Part shown: one piece after another, positions 32,236 through 44,912 of the stretch
Layout: each line of letters starts with the position of its first letter
Position numbering within the stretch: position 1 is the first letter of the stretch
From: Fratercula arctica
Lineage: Eukaryota; Chordata; Aves; Charadriiformes; Alcidae
Direction of reading: 5' to 3'
Length of the DNA stretch: 64,000 nucleotides
Assembly: GCA_947846985.1 (NCBI GenBank)
Contig: CANTUZ010000025.1
Span: forward strand, 4,958,100 to 5,022,099
Notes under the pieces: generated by a model
Told to the model about the DNA's origin: nothing
Seen by the model: the letters and a program-made list of their open reading frames with translations, nothing else
Database searches by the model: none
Made by a program: the position numbers and the translations under genes

Positions 32236-34685
32236 CCTGGTTCTCATGGGGGACTTCAATCACCCTGATATCTGCTGGGAAGACCACACAGCCAGGCATG
32301 GGCAGTCCAGGAGGCTCCTCCAGTGCATTGATGACAACTTTTTGACACAGGTGGTACAGGAGCCAACAAGGAGAGGAGCACTTCTAGACCTGGTACTGAC
32401 AAACACAGAGGGATTGGTGGAGGACATTAAGGTTGGGGGCACCCTAGGTTGTAGTGATCATGAAATGATTGAGTTCAGGATCATGGGCACTATCCACAAA
32501 ACAACAAGAAGTAAAATTACAACCTTGGATTTCAGGAGGGCTAACTTTGGCCTCTTCAAGAAACTGCTTGGAGAGAACCCGTGGGCTAGGGCTATGGAAG
32601 GCAAAGGGGCTCAAGAAAGCTGGTTGATATTCAAAGACCACTTCCTCCAAGCTCAGGATCGGTGCATCCCTAAGAGAAAGAAATCGGCCAAGGGACGCAG
32701 GAGACCTGCATGGTTAAGCAGGGAGCTTCAGAAAAAGCTCAAGTGGAAGAAGGAAGTTTATAATAAGTGGAAGAAGGGACTGACCCCTTGGGAGGATTAC
32801 AAGAATGCCACCAGAGCGTGCAGGGATGAAACAAGGAAAGCCAAGGCCGCCTTGGAATTAGACCTGGCTAGGGACGTCAAGCACAACAAAAAGAGCTTCT
32901 ACAAGTATATTGGAAGCAAAAGGAAGACCAGAGAAGTTGTGGGCCCACTGTTGAATGAGACAGGAGTCATGGTGACGGAGGATGCGGAGAAGGCAGAGTT
33001 ACTGAATGCCTTCTTTGCTTTGGTCTTTTCTGCTCGGCCCAGCCCTCAGAAGTCCCAGGCATTGAATAAAGTAACAGGGAAAGAAGAAGACTTCCCTTGG
33101 GTTGAGGAGGAGCGAGTGAGGGATCAATTAGATCATTTAGATATTCACAAGTCCATGGGCCCCGATGGGATGCACCCGAGAGTGCTGAGGGAGCTGGCAG
33201 AAGTCATTGCTGGGCCGCTCTCCATCATCTTTGAAAGGTCCTGGAGAACAGGTGAGGTGCCTGAGGACTGGAGGAAAGCCAATGTCACTCCAGTCTTCAA
33301 AAAGGGCAGGAAGGAGGACCCAGGAAACTACAGGCCAGTCAACCTCACCTCCATCCCTGGAAAGATGATGGACCAGCTCGTTCTGGGCGTCATCTCAAGG
33401 CACGTGGAGGAAAAGAAAGCTATCAGAAGTACTCAGCATGGATTCACCAAGGGGAAATCATGTCTGACTAATCTGATAGCCTTCTACGATGGCATGACTG
33501 GATGGAGAGATGAGGGGAGGGCGGTAGATGTGGTCTATCTTGACTTCAGCAAGGCGTTTGACACGGTCTCCCACAGCATCCTCATAGGGAAGCTTAGGAA
33601 GTGTGGGTTAGATGAATGGACAGTAAGGTGGATAGAAAACTGGTTGAAAGATAGAGCTCAGAGGGTTGTGATTAGGGGCACAGAATCTAGTTGGAGACCA
33701 GTGATGAGTGGTGTTCCCCAGGGGTCAGTACTGGGTCCAGTCCTCTTCAATATATTCATCAATGACCTGGATGAGGGGATAGAGTGCACCCTCAGCAAGT
33801 TTGCTGATGACACAAAGCTGGGGGGGGGCGGCTGACACACCGGAGGGCTGTGCTGCCATACAGAGAGACCTGGACAGGTTGGAGATCTAGGCAGAGAGAA
33901 ACCTTATGAAATTCAACAAGGGCAAGTGTAGGGTGCTGCACCTGGGGAGGAACAACCCCATACACCAGTAGAGGTTGGGGGCTGACCTGCTGGAGAGCAG
34001 CTCTGTGGAAAGAGATCTGGGAGTCCTGGTGGACAACAGGATGACCATGAGCCAGCAATGTGCCCTTGTGGCCAAGAAGGCCAATGGCATCCTGGGGTGC
34101 ATCAAGAAGAGTGTGGCCAGCAGGTCGAGGGAGGTCATCCTCCCCCTCTACTCTGCATTGGTGAGGCCACACCTGGAGTACTGTGTCCAGTTCTGGGCTC
34201 CCCGGTTCCAGAAGGACAGGGAACTGCTGGAAAGGGTGCAGCAGAGGGCTACCAAGATGATTAGGGGACTGGAACACCTCTCTTATGAGGAAAGGCTGAG
34301 GGATTTGGGTCTCTTCAGTCTGGAAAAAAGACAGCTGAGGGGGGATCTTATCAACACTTATAAATACTTAAAGGGTGGGTGTCAGGAGGATGGGACCAGG
34401 CTCTTTTCAGTAGTGCCCGGGGACAGGACAAGAGGCAATGGGCACAAACTTGAGCATAAGAAGTTCCACCTAAACATGAGGAGGAACTTCTTTACCCTGA
34501 GGGTGGCAGAGCACTGGAACAGGCTGTCCAGAGAGGTGGTGGAGTCTCCATCTCTGGAGACATTCAAAACCCGCCTGGACGTGTTCCTGTGTAACCTGCT
34601 CTAGGTGACCCTGCTCTGGCAGGGGGGTTGGACTAGATGATCTCCAGAGGTCCCTTCCAACCCTATGGTTCTATGATTCTATGAT
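32236..34685 (+). mobile_element. CR1 LINE, 5'-truncated, young, inserted in ERV RNase H
   Basis: ORF2 is open from within the endonuclease ([15 protein letters not shown]) through RT for 529 codons (32246-33835), including [20 protein letters not shown] and the catalytic FADDTKL. It then breaks in a run of 9 G at 33821-33829. The C-terminal region resumes open at 33975-34604 and the 3' UTR ends tctatgattctatgatc. ERV RNase H sequence lies on both sides (to 32235 and from 34686), so this is a clean nested insertion. It is the best preserved ORF2 in the window. Confidence 0.95.
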
Positions 34686-35262
34686 CCCCACAGAGCATTT
34701 GCCACCATCCATGACTCAGTATAAAGATAGAGTATTGCCCACTTTTCTCATTCAGCAATGTCTAAGGCCAGCTGGATGGCTTTTACCTCTACCAATTGAC
34801 TCGATTCACCTTCTCCTTCAGTCACTTCTGCAACTCATCATGTAGGACTGCACACAGCAGCTTTCCACCTTCGATGTTTTCCTACAACATGATAAGATCC
34901 GTCAGTGAACAGGGCATACTGTTTCTCATTATCTGAGAGGTCATTATATGGTGGGGCTTCCTCAGCACGAGCCACCACATCATCTGGTGGCATTCCAGAG
35001 TCTTTGCCTTTGGGCCAGTTTGTGATCACTTCTATGATTCCTGGACAATTTGGGTTTCCTATTCGAGCTCACTGCGTGATTAAGGCAACCCACATACTCC
35101 AGGTCGTATCGGTGGCTTGATGAGCAGAAGGAACTTTACCCTTGAACATCCAGCCCAGGACTGGTAATTGGGGCACCAGGAGGAGCTGTGCTTCAGTACC
35201 AATTACCTCTGAAGCAGGTAATTGTCATCGAATCATGGCAATGATTCCCCTCCCAGGAAATA
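34686..35262 (-). pseudogene. pol: ERV pol fragment: RNase H (minus)
   Basis: The minus strand reads the start of RNase H with ALFTDGSYHVVGKHRRWKAA (34838-35029), including the first catalytic Asp in the TDGS motif. It continues into the other side of the CR1 at 32235. Toward higher coordinates it joins LTR sequence directly at about 35262, so gag, protease and RT are missing. Confidence 0.8.
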
Positions 35263-36170
35263 GGGGGGGTAAGTGACTTCAGTTTCATAAATCCCCAATG
35301 GCACGGACTAAGGTGAGATAAATCTCAAGGTCCATATACAAACATTTATTAGCTTCCCAAAATGGTTAGTATAGGTCTTAACAAGTACATGATAATTGGT
35401 TAGGTATATAAAAAATTATGGCAAGTGGTGAGGTATGCATTGTGTTACTTAACAACAGGTATAGGACAACTTATGGCAAGCGGTACTTAAGGTCATTACT
35501 TAACAAATCTAACCATTACTTAACAACTCTAAGAGAAAAGAGAAACCGAGGGATAGAGAAAGGAAAAGACAGAGAAAACAGACAGAGATAAAGAGATCAC
35601 CGGTCCTGGTTCCAGTGTCTTTTTCAGGGAATCTTCCCAGGCATAATCTTCTTTCTTGGGAAAAATGTTCCTAGGTATGATCATCTTCTTTGCTTCTCCC
35701 TAGGGGCACTTATTTTCCCCTTTTATGTTTGCTGAATTAACACCATCCACCCCTCTTGCCAAGGACAGCCTCGTCTCTGGATTCTCCCTTCTCCCAGGTG
35801 ACGTGTAGCATGATTTGGGTGGAGAGATGAGTGCCATAGTCATACATGTTTAGCATGATCTCTATAATCTTCATTAGCATATGCAGAGCTGTGTGCTTTC
35901 ATATGCATTTCATGGATAATGAAGCAAAGGTCACTCATCGGACACAATGGCCTCGAGAACTAAGCACTAGCAAGCTCACCACATGAGTGTCAGAACTATC
36001 CTGTCTTCACAAGACAGTCCTCCCACTGCCTTTCAGGCACCTGTGAGGCTTATCAGTCTTTGAAGGCCAGGCCTGCATTATTTATTTTCCTTGCGAGTGT
36101 TTGAGGCATTCCACTGAAGGCTTGGAGGGCTTCTGCCCCTTGTCAGGGAATTTACAGGCTGTCTCTTACA
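35263..36170 (-). mobile_element. LTR fragment of env-less ERV (minus)
   Basis: It matches the reverse complement of about 43606-44535: gcatatgcagagctgtg, gcctgcattatttattt and the ggtccatatacaaac block. It lacks the first 250 bp of the LTR on one side (cut at 36170) and about 30 bp at the 3' end. It includes a tttattagctt (reversed aataaa) polyadenylation-like signal at about 35347. Confidence 0.8.
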
Positions 36171-36668
36171 GCCCCACGTATAATGAACTCTCAGATAATG
36201 AGAAACAGTATGCTGTGTTCAGCTGATGGTGTTCTTGTCGTATGTAGGAAAACACTGAAAGTGAAAAGCTGCTGTGTGCAGTCCTATGCAACAAGTTGCA
36301 GAGGCGACTCTGAAGGAGAAGGTGAATCGAGTCAATTGGCAGAGGAAAAGACATCCAGTTGCCCTTAGACAGTGCTGAACAAGAAAAGTGGCCGAATCTC
36401 TACACTGAGTCCTAGGATGGTAGGCAAATGCTCTGTGGGGAGGTTAAGCGTGGCAGCAGAGCAACTGCAGCACAGACGTAAACCCATCTGGCTGCTGAAT
36501 TATGGCAATGATATATGCTGACTGGGCTAGGGGAGACTAGTTGTAAAGAATGCCATGTAGATGCCCACGTACCCATGAGTCGGGCCACGTGAGAAACATC
36601 GAACAATCAGCAAGTGGATCAGGCTGCTAAGATTTTCCAGACAGATTTGGACTGGGAACATAAAGGTG
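36171..36668 (+). pseudogene. pol: ERV pol fragment: RNase H to integrase start (plus)
   Basis: It begins within the same RNase H stretch as 34686-35262 but on the plus strand (ataatgaactctcagataatgag). It runs to ccagacagatttggactggg, the start of the integrase zinc region. It carries multiple stops and indels. The left edge is fused head-on to the minus LTR at 36170. The shared base string gccccac at the junction is also present in intact RNase H copies. Confidence 0.75.
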
Positions 36669-36719
36669 AACATTTTTAGCTTTTTATTTATTTATTTAGA
36701 AATTTTTTTATTTTTTTTA

Positions 36720-37668
<949 letters not shown>

Positions 37669-38401
37669 ATTCTTTAAAAACACAGGTCATGGACATGATA
37701 GCTGTAACAGGTCTGTTGTATATACTGACTATGCACAGTTATGACAGCCACAAATTCATGGGTACTGAAATGCATGTGCTTCAGGCACAAGGAAGCATAC
37801 AAGATGACAAGAATAACCAAGTTTTAAGAACCTTATCCATTTATATGACTTTCCTGAACTTTAAATGCAAGTTATCCTTAATTTTTTGAAAGAGATCAGC
37901 TTTAAAATAGTTCCTGTTAAATTTGAAATTTGCTAATTGATAACCTGTGAATATTTCCCCAAATCAAAGGCTTATGATATAAAACCTTACAAAGGGTAAA
38001 TTTGTTTCTAACATCATTCAGTTAGTCTTTACTTAAGCCTTGCTTAATTGCTCCTGAAAAGCATTTTGTATTATAGTGGAAATGTAAGTGAAGCATACAG
38101 TTCTGTTGGTAAGGGCTTTCTGACACTGTATAATTCTGTTGTGTTTTGATACAATTCTGAAGAACTGTTAGTCTGACACGATGCAGTTAATGTAGAGTTA
38201 GAACAAATTGAGTTTGGTACTGGGAATTAACTCTACTTCTTTCTTTATTTGGAAAACTCTAAGGCAGGCCTGATTAGCTACCTATGGAAGTTTTTTTTTA
38301 GGATCTGCCTCCTGAAAACAACAGTTTCACCACCAGAAACTCTGGCCTTCAGAGAACAAAATCAAGGAAGCAAATCTTGCAGATTTTGCTGTTGCTGAGC
38401 C
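37669..38401. other. Unassigned stretch between CR1 elements
   Basis: AT-rich. No ERV or CR1 similarity is recognised. The flank at 38300-38400 does not resemble the integrase sequence expected if the next CR1 had inserted cleanly into the ERV. Confidence 0.45.
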
Positions 38402-41374
38402 ATAGAATCATAGAAGCATAGAATCATTTAGCTTGGAAAAGACCCTTAAGATCATCGAGTCCAACAATTAACACTGCCAAATCCACCACTAAACCATATC
38501 CCTAAGTGCCATGGCTACAAGTCTTTTAAATACCTCCAGGGATGGTGACTCAACCACTTCCCTGGCCAGACTGTTCCAATGCTTGACAACCCTTTCAGTG
38601 AAGAATTTTTACCTAAAAACCAATCTAAAACTCCCCTGGTGAAACTTGAGGACATTTCCTCTCGTCCTATCATTTGTTACATGGGAAAAGAGACTGACCC
38701 CCACCTCTCTACAACCTCCTTTCAGGTAGTTGTAGAGAGCGATAAGGTCTCCCCTCAGCCTCCTTTTCTCTAGGCTAAACAAGCCCAGTTCCCTCAGCCG
38801 CTCCTCATAAGACTTGTTCTATAGACCCTTCACCATCTTCATTGTTCTTCATTGGATGTGCTCCAGCACCTCCGTGTCTTTCTTGTAGTGAGGGGCCCAA
38901 AACTGGACACAGGTGGGGTCTCACCAGTGCCGAGTACAGGGGGACGATCAATACCCTCGTCCTACTCACCACACTGTTCCTGATACAGGCCAGGATGCTG
39001 TTGGCCACCCTGACCACCTGGACACGCTGCTGGCTCATATTCAGCCAGCAGTCGACCAACACCCCCAGGTCCTTTTCCGCCAGGCAGCTCTCCAGCCACT
39101 CTTCCCCAAGCCTGTAGCGCTGCATGGGCTTGTTGTGACCCAAGTGCAGGACCCAGCACTTGGCCTTACTGAATCTCGTACCATTGATCCAGCCTGTCCA
39201 GATCCCTCTGTAAAGCCTTTCTACCCTCAAGGAGATCAACACTCCCACCAGACTTGGTGTCTGTCATCTGCAAACTTACTGAGGGTGCACTCAATCCCCT
39301 CGTCCAGATCACTGATAAAGATATTAAAGAGAACTGGCCCCAGTACTCAGCCCTGGGGAACACCACTTGTGACCGGCCGCCAACTGGATTTAACTCCATT
39401 CACCACCACTCTCTGGGCCCAGCCATCCAGACAGTTTTTCACCCAGTGAACGGCACACCCATCCAAGCCATGAGCAGCCAGATTCTCCAGGAGAATGCTG
39501 TGGGAAATGGTTGCAAAGGCTTTACTAAAGTCCAGGTAAACAACATCCACAGCCTTTCCCTCATCCACTAAGCAGGTCACCCTGTCACGGAAGGAGATCA
39601 GGTTTGTCAAGCAGGACCTGCCTTTCATAAACCCATGCTGACTGGGCCTGATCACCTGGTTGTCCTTCATGTGCCGCATAATGGCACTCAGGATGATCTG
39701 TTCCATGACCTTCCCAGGCACCAAGGTCAGACTGACAGGCCTGTAGTTCCCCGGACCATCCTTCCGGCCCTTCTTGTGGATGGGCGTCACATTTGCAAAC
39801 TTCCAGTCAACTGGGACCTCCCTGGTTTGCCAGGACTGCTGATAAATGATGGAAAGTGGCTCGGTGAGCACTTCTGCCACCTCCCTTTGTACTCTTGGGT
39901 GGATCCCATCCAGCCCCATAGACTTGTGTATGTCCAGGTGTTGGAGCAGGTCCCTCACCATCTCCCTTTGGATTACGGGGGCTTCATTCTGCTCCCTGCC
40001 CCTATCTACTAGCTCAGGGGGCTGGGTACTCAGGGAACAACTCACTCTACTACTAAAGACTGAGGCAAAGGCAGCATTAAGTACCTCAGCCTTCTCCTCA
40101 TCCTTTGTCACTATGTTACCGCCTTCATCCAATAAAGGATGGAGATTCTCCTGAGTCCTCCTTTTGTTACTAATATATTTATAGAAACTCATTTTATTGT
40201 TCTTACCATCCAAAGCCAGGTTAAGTTCTAGTTGGGCTTTGGCCTTTCTAATTTTCTCCCTACATAGCCTCACAACATCTTTGTAGCCTTCCTGAGTGGC
40301 CTGCCCCTTCTTCCAAAGGCCATAAACTCTCCTTTTTCCCTGAGTTGCATCCATGTCTCTCTGTTCAGCCAGGCCTGTCTTTTTCCCTGACAGCTTGTTT
40401 TTCAGCACATGGGGACAGCCTGCTCCTGCACCTTTAAGACTTCCTTCTTGAAAAATGTTCAGCCTTCCTGGACTCCTTTGCCCTTCAGGGCTGCCTCCCA
40501 AGGGACTCTGTCAAGCAGGCTCCTAAATAGACCAAAGTCCACCCTCTGGAAGTCCATGGTGGCAGTTCTGCTGATCCCCCTCCTTGCTTCTCTGAGAATT
40601 GAAAATTCTATCATTTCATGATCACTGTGCCCAAGACGGCCTCCGTCACATCCCCCACAAGTCCTTCTCTATTTACAAACAGCAGGTCCAGCAGGGCTCC
40701 TTCCCTAGTCGGCTCCCTCACTATCCGTGTCAGGAAGTTATCCCCAACACACTCCAGGAACCTCCTAGACTGTTCCCTCTCAGCTGTATTGTGTTCCCAG
40801 CTGATATCTGGTAGGTTGAAGTCTCCCACCAGGACAAGGGACAGTGATCTTGAGATTTCTCCCAGCTGCTTGTAGAATATTTCATCTACCTCTACATCCT
40901 GGTTGGGCGGTCTATAACAGACTCCCACCATGAGATCTGCCTTGTTGGCCCTCCCCCTGATTCTTACCCATAAACACTCAACCCTATTGTCACCATCATT
41001 AAGTTCTTGACATTCATAACACTCCCTAACATACAGAGCCACCCCACCTCCTCTCCTTCCTTACCTGTGCCTTCTGAAGGGTTTGTAGCCATCTAATGCA
41101 GCACTCCAGTTGTGTGAGTCATCCCACCACATTTCTGTGATGGCGATTACATCATAGTTTTCCTGCTGCACAATGGCTTCCAGCTCCTCCTGTTTGTTGC
41201 CCAGGCTTCGTGCATTAGTGTAGAAGCACTTCAGCTGGGCTACTGGTCCTGCCACCTTTATCCTGGGAGAAGCTTTAACTCCTACTTGTCCATTCCCAGG
41301 CGCAACCATAATTTCTAACCCATCAATGACCCTTGCATCTCTGCTGCTGGATTCATCCCCTTCCCCCTTCAAAT

Positions 41375-42530
41375 CTAGTTTAAAGCCTGTTCAATAAGCC
41401 CTGACAACTCCTGTGCAAAGATCCTTTTCCCCCTTTGAGACAGGTGTACCCCATCTGTCTCCAGCAGGCCTGGTGTCATGTAGACCATCCTGTCATCAAA
41501 AAAACCAAAGTCCTGCCACTGACACCGGGATTGGAGCCAGGTATTGATCTGCTGGCTCTTCTTGTTGCTTTCCTCATCCTTCCCTGTGACTGGAATGACA
41601 GAGGAGGACACTACTTGCACTCCTGACCCCTTAACCAGTCATCCCATGGCCCAGAAGTCTCTCTTGATCATCCTTGGGTTTCTTGTTATCAGTTCATCTC
41701 TGCCTGTCTGAAAAATTAATAGCAGGTAGTAATCTGAGGGGTTTACCAGGGAGGGAAGTTTTCTTTTTATGTCTTTAACCTGGGCCCCAAGGAGGCAGCA
41801 GACTTCCCTGAGAAGTGGGTCTGGTCTGCACATCAGGCCTTCTGCTCCCTTCAGGATGGAGTCACCTACAACAGTGACCCATTTTTTTTTCTTAACTGAA
41901 GATGTTTTGATGCGGGGTGTAGTTTGACTTAACCTTGGCGATACCTCCGTGGACATTGAATTATCTTCCTTGTCATGATTAAGTTCCCCTTGCAGAGCCT
42001 CATACCTAATTTTTAAGGGTACCTGGGAAGGTGGGGGAGTGACTAGGGAGACACGCCTGCTTCGCCAGGCAGGAACATGTTCCCATAGCCCCCTATCCTC
42101 TAAGTTACCTTGTTCAGCTGGGCAGAGAGAGGACAGTATCGTGTGGCCTTCCTGCCTGTTGGTCCTGGTTCAGGGGAGGTAGGCTGTGACTCCAGCAGTC
42201 TATCTCCCTCTTGCACTCCCTGATGGTTCTCAATCTACTTAGCTCCTCCCGGAGCTCCATCACTAAGCAGAGTAATTCCTCTACCTGCGCGCACCTCCCA
42301 CAGACATGCTCACTGTTGCCATGTGATGCTGGCATAAGAGTAGGGTACACCCTGCAGCCTGACACCTGGGTGGCAGGGTGCTTCCACCAGAACTTCGTCT
42401 GGGAAGCTGCCTCAGTCCTGCTGGTTGTAGGGCTTGGAGAGGCCAAGGCTTTCTGCCGGGTGGATACCATGGCTCCCTGGTCAAGCTGGTACAGCCCTTC
42501 AGCACCTTTCCACGCGAGCTGCCGCACCAC
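41375..42530 (-). pseudogene. CR1 ORF1 (zinc-finger/coiled-coil plus esterase-like)
   Basis: ORF1 of CR1 encodes a protein thought to bind the element RNA and to carry an SGNH-hydrolase-like esterase. The N-terminal part (42530-42114) has CGRCAQVEELLCLVMELREE, a Cys pair leading into a leucine-rich coiled coil. The esterase-like part (41956-41639) has the GDSILKG serine block. A GRDE sequence stands where related copies at 1400 and 25200 suggest a GSDE-type motif. The last block, DGVHLSQRGKRIF (41620-41375), carries the Asp-x-x-His pair. Frameshifts lie near 42100 and 41630. Confidence 0.75.
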
Positions 42531-42539
42531 ACTCTGTTT

Positions 42540-42760
42540 GCCCGCTCTAGTCGCAGCGCTCCCCAGGGCTGCCTTTCGTGGGAGTGTGGGGGGGGCGCCG
42601 TTACTGCTGGCCCCGCCCCCGCCTCGTCAGCAACCCTGGTGCGAGCTGCCGGCTCTCGCGGGCTGCCTGCGCTCTCCCGGCCTTTCCCCAGCCCCGGAAA
42701 GCTCAGGAAAAGCCCCTTTTTTGCCGTGAACCCCCGCTCTCTTGCAGACGTACCTGCACC
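42540..42760 (-). promoter_or_regulatory. GC-rich 5' region of CR1
   Basis: Strongly GC- and CpG-rich (gggggcgccgttac, ccggctctcgcgggctgcc), unlike its surroundings. It is placed where a CR1 internal promoter and 5' UTR belong. Its presence indicates little or no 5' truncation. The long plus-strand frames here are antisense artefacts. Confidence 0.6.
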
Positions 42761-42978
42761 GTTTTACATACTGTAGAAGGGGATAAAGTCCCTGTGGTGC
42801 ATGAAAGGAATATGCTGGGGAAAACCGTTTGGGTTTTTCCTGCCTCAGGCAAAGGCAAACCCATTTGTGGGACTGTTTCTGCTCAAGGACCTGGATGTAC
42901 TTGGTGGGTGATGCTGGAGAATGGAGAAGCTCAATGTGTGCCTCGCGGAAATTTGACCGTGGGTGAGAAGACTTAATT
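42761..42978 (+). pseudogene. pol: ERV integrase C-terminal end (plus)
   Basis: It starts at ttttacatactgtagaagg, the same point as in the minus copy near 31340, and encodes the end of integrase (TVEGDKVPVVHERNML, then a GCTWWVMLENGE block). It stops at 42976-42978. The upstream part of integrase is not found next to the CR1. Confidence 0.85.
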
Positions 42979-43352
42979 CTGAGCTGTATGATGTTAATTG
43001 TTATATGATACTAACAGTGTTCTAGAAGTGTTTTTCAGTATAACATAGTAGTGATGAAACCTGAGCCAGCTTCATCAAGTGGTGTCCAGCAAAACTCTTT
43101 GAGATGGACATGCTACCCGTGGGCATGGACCATAATGAATTTCACACCATCTTTCCTGCCCTGAGAATATGCTATGATAGATGAAATCCTACAGTTACGA
43201 GCTAAATGGACATAGCGAACTTTTGTATATAAAGATAAATCATAAATGAGTGACCTGCATGTATCTATCTATATATATGTGGGTATAGATTTGATAGATA
43301 AAAGCATTAGTGATCTAAGCACGATGCAAATGGTATGGAATAAGGGGTGGAA
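42979..43352 (+). mobile_element. ERV 3' region and polypurine tract, no env
   Basis: 374 bp, AT-rich, matching 30935-31178. It ends ataaggggtggaa immediately before the LTR start TGTCC. No envelope reading frame is present. Confidence 0.65.
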
Positions 43353-44567
43353 TGTCCTGGTTTGAGGTAGAACAGAACCAACTTTCTGTTCAGTAATTTT
43401 ACTTCTTAGCTAGGCCTCTTCTAACTCTCTGAAATTAACAGCATGTTGTGCTGAAAAGTGTTCGCTCTCAGAGTGATAAGACCAATGTTTGTAGTTCATG
43501 CCAAGGAATGGTACGCAGAGAGGCTCTTGCTTATACTTATTGCTATAACAACCAAGGTCATCTAATTTAATTATTTACCCCGTTGGAAGTGGAAAAGCGT
43601 AGAGGGGTCATGTAAGAGATGGACTGTAAATTCCCTGACGAGGGGCAGAAGGCCCTCCAAGCCTTCAATGGAATGCCTCAAACACTCGCAAGGAAATAAA
43701 TAACGCAGGCCTGGCCTTCAAAGAACTGATAAGGCCAACACTTCTGGCGCCTGAAAGTGTGGGAGAACTGCCTTGTGAAGACAGGATAGTCCTGCCACTC
43801 GTGTGGTGAGCTTGCTAGTTCTGAGTTCTCAAGGCCATTGTGTCCGATAAGTGACCTTTGCTTCATTATCCGCGAAATGCATATGAAAGTGCACAGCCCT
43901 GCATATGCTAATGAAGATTATAGAGATCATACTAAACATGTATGACTATGGCACTCATCTCTCCACCCAAATCATGCTACATGTCACCTGGGAGAAGGGA
44001 GAAACCTGAGACGAGGCTGTCCTCGACAAGAGGGGTGGACCATGCTAATTCAGCAAACATAAAAGGGGAAAATAATTGCCCCTAGGTGGGGGGAACAAAG
44101 AAGAAACAAAAGAAGATAGTGCCTGGGAAGATTCTTCCCAAGAAAGAAGACCATACCTGGGAAGATTTTTTCCAAGAAAGAAGATTATGCCTGGGAAGAT
44201 TTGACGCTGGAATCAGGACTGGTGATCTCTTTATCTCTGTCTTTTCCTTTCTCTATCCCTCAGTTTCTCTTTTCTCTTAGAATTGTTAAGTAACAGAGTT
44301 GTTAAGTAACGACCTTAAGTACTGCTTGCCATAAGTTGTTGTATACCTGTTGTTAAGTAACACAATGCATACCTCACCACTTGCCATAATTTGTTATATA
44401 CCTAACCAATTATCGTGGACTTGTTAAGACCTACACTAACCATTTTGGGAAGCTAATAAATGTTTGTATATGGACCTTGAGATTTATCTCACCTTAGTTC
44501 GCGCCATTGGGAATTTACGAATCTGAAGTCACTTACCCCACCTCTTTCCCAAGAGTGGGACGTGACA
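43353..44567 (+). mobile_element. Complete LTR of env-less ERV, shared by two internal regions
   Basis: 1215 bp from TGTCCTGG to GTGACA. It has a polyadenylation-like gctaataaatgttt at about 44452. A short triplication of tgcctgggaagat-type units lies at 44120-44200. Upstream it is joined to integrase plus a polypurine tract, as a 3' LTR would be. Downstream it is followed by a primer site and gag, as a 5' LTR would be. Confidence 0.85.
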
Positions 44568-44573
44568 TTCTAA

Positions 44574-44591
44574 TGGCATCACGGACAGGAT
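44574..44591 (+). promoter_or_regulatory. Retroviral primer binding site, possibly tRNA-Ser
   Basis: TGGCATCACGGACAGGAT begins 6 bp past the LTR end. The complement resembles the 3' end of a tRNA-Ser from memory, but the tRNA assignment is tentative. Position and TGG start support the role. Confidence 0.6.
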
Positions 44592-44625
44592 TTTCTCGGT
44601 GTCGGAAGGTCCTAAGGGAAATGAT

Positions 44626-44897
44626 CTCTCAGCTATAAGCCGGGAGAGGTTCGAGCAGGGGTTAGTGCTTGACTGCTACCCATATTGAGGGATACCGATT
44701 CTCTATCTGGCATCGGACAGGGGGGATCGGGAAGCAGCCTCTCAGCTATAAGCCGGGAGAGGTTCGAGCAGGAGCAAAGGCCTGACTGCTACCCGTTAGC
44801 CTAAGGGATACCAGTTCTCTATCTGGCTGTGGACAGGGAGAGTCCAGGAAGTGGCCTCTCAGCTATAAGCTAGGAGAGATTCGAGCAGTAGCAAGCC
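44626..44897 (+). repeat. Tandem repeat in ERV leader, about 115 bp period
   Basis: ctcagctataagc recurs at 44628, 44741 and 44858, each followed by gagaggttcgagcag or a close variant, giving about 2.4 imperfect copies. It lies between primer site and gag, where packaging or dimerisation signals of retroviruses sit. Any such function is inference. Confidence 0.8.
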
Positions 44898-44912
44898 ATG
44901 ACGGCCTGAGAA

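Larger units (their letters stand above)
38402..42760 (-). mobile_element. Nearly full-length CR1 LINE
   Basis: At about 4.36 kb this is the most complete CR1 here. From right to left it has a GC-rich 5' region, ORF1, ORF2 and the terminus (catagaatcatagaagcata at 38402). ORF2 lies at about 41372-38800. Endonuclease pieces are at 41372-41061 and 41042-40611. A 384-codon frame (40501-39347) covers the linker and most of RT, up to TSGVPQG. RT end and C-terminus follow in other frames. Several frameshifts make it inactive as assembled. Confidence 0.93.

Noticed and set aside
42211..42976. Long plus-strand frames over the GC-rich region
   Set aside because: They are antisense to CR1 ORF1 and its 5' region. 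The last one fuses antisense CR1 to the integrase end.
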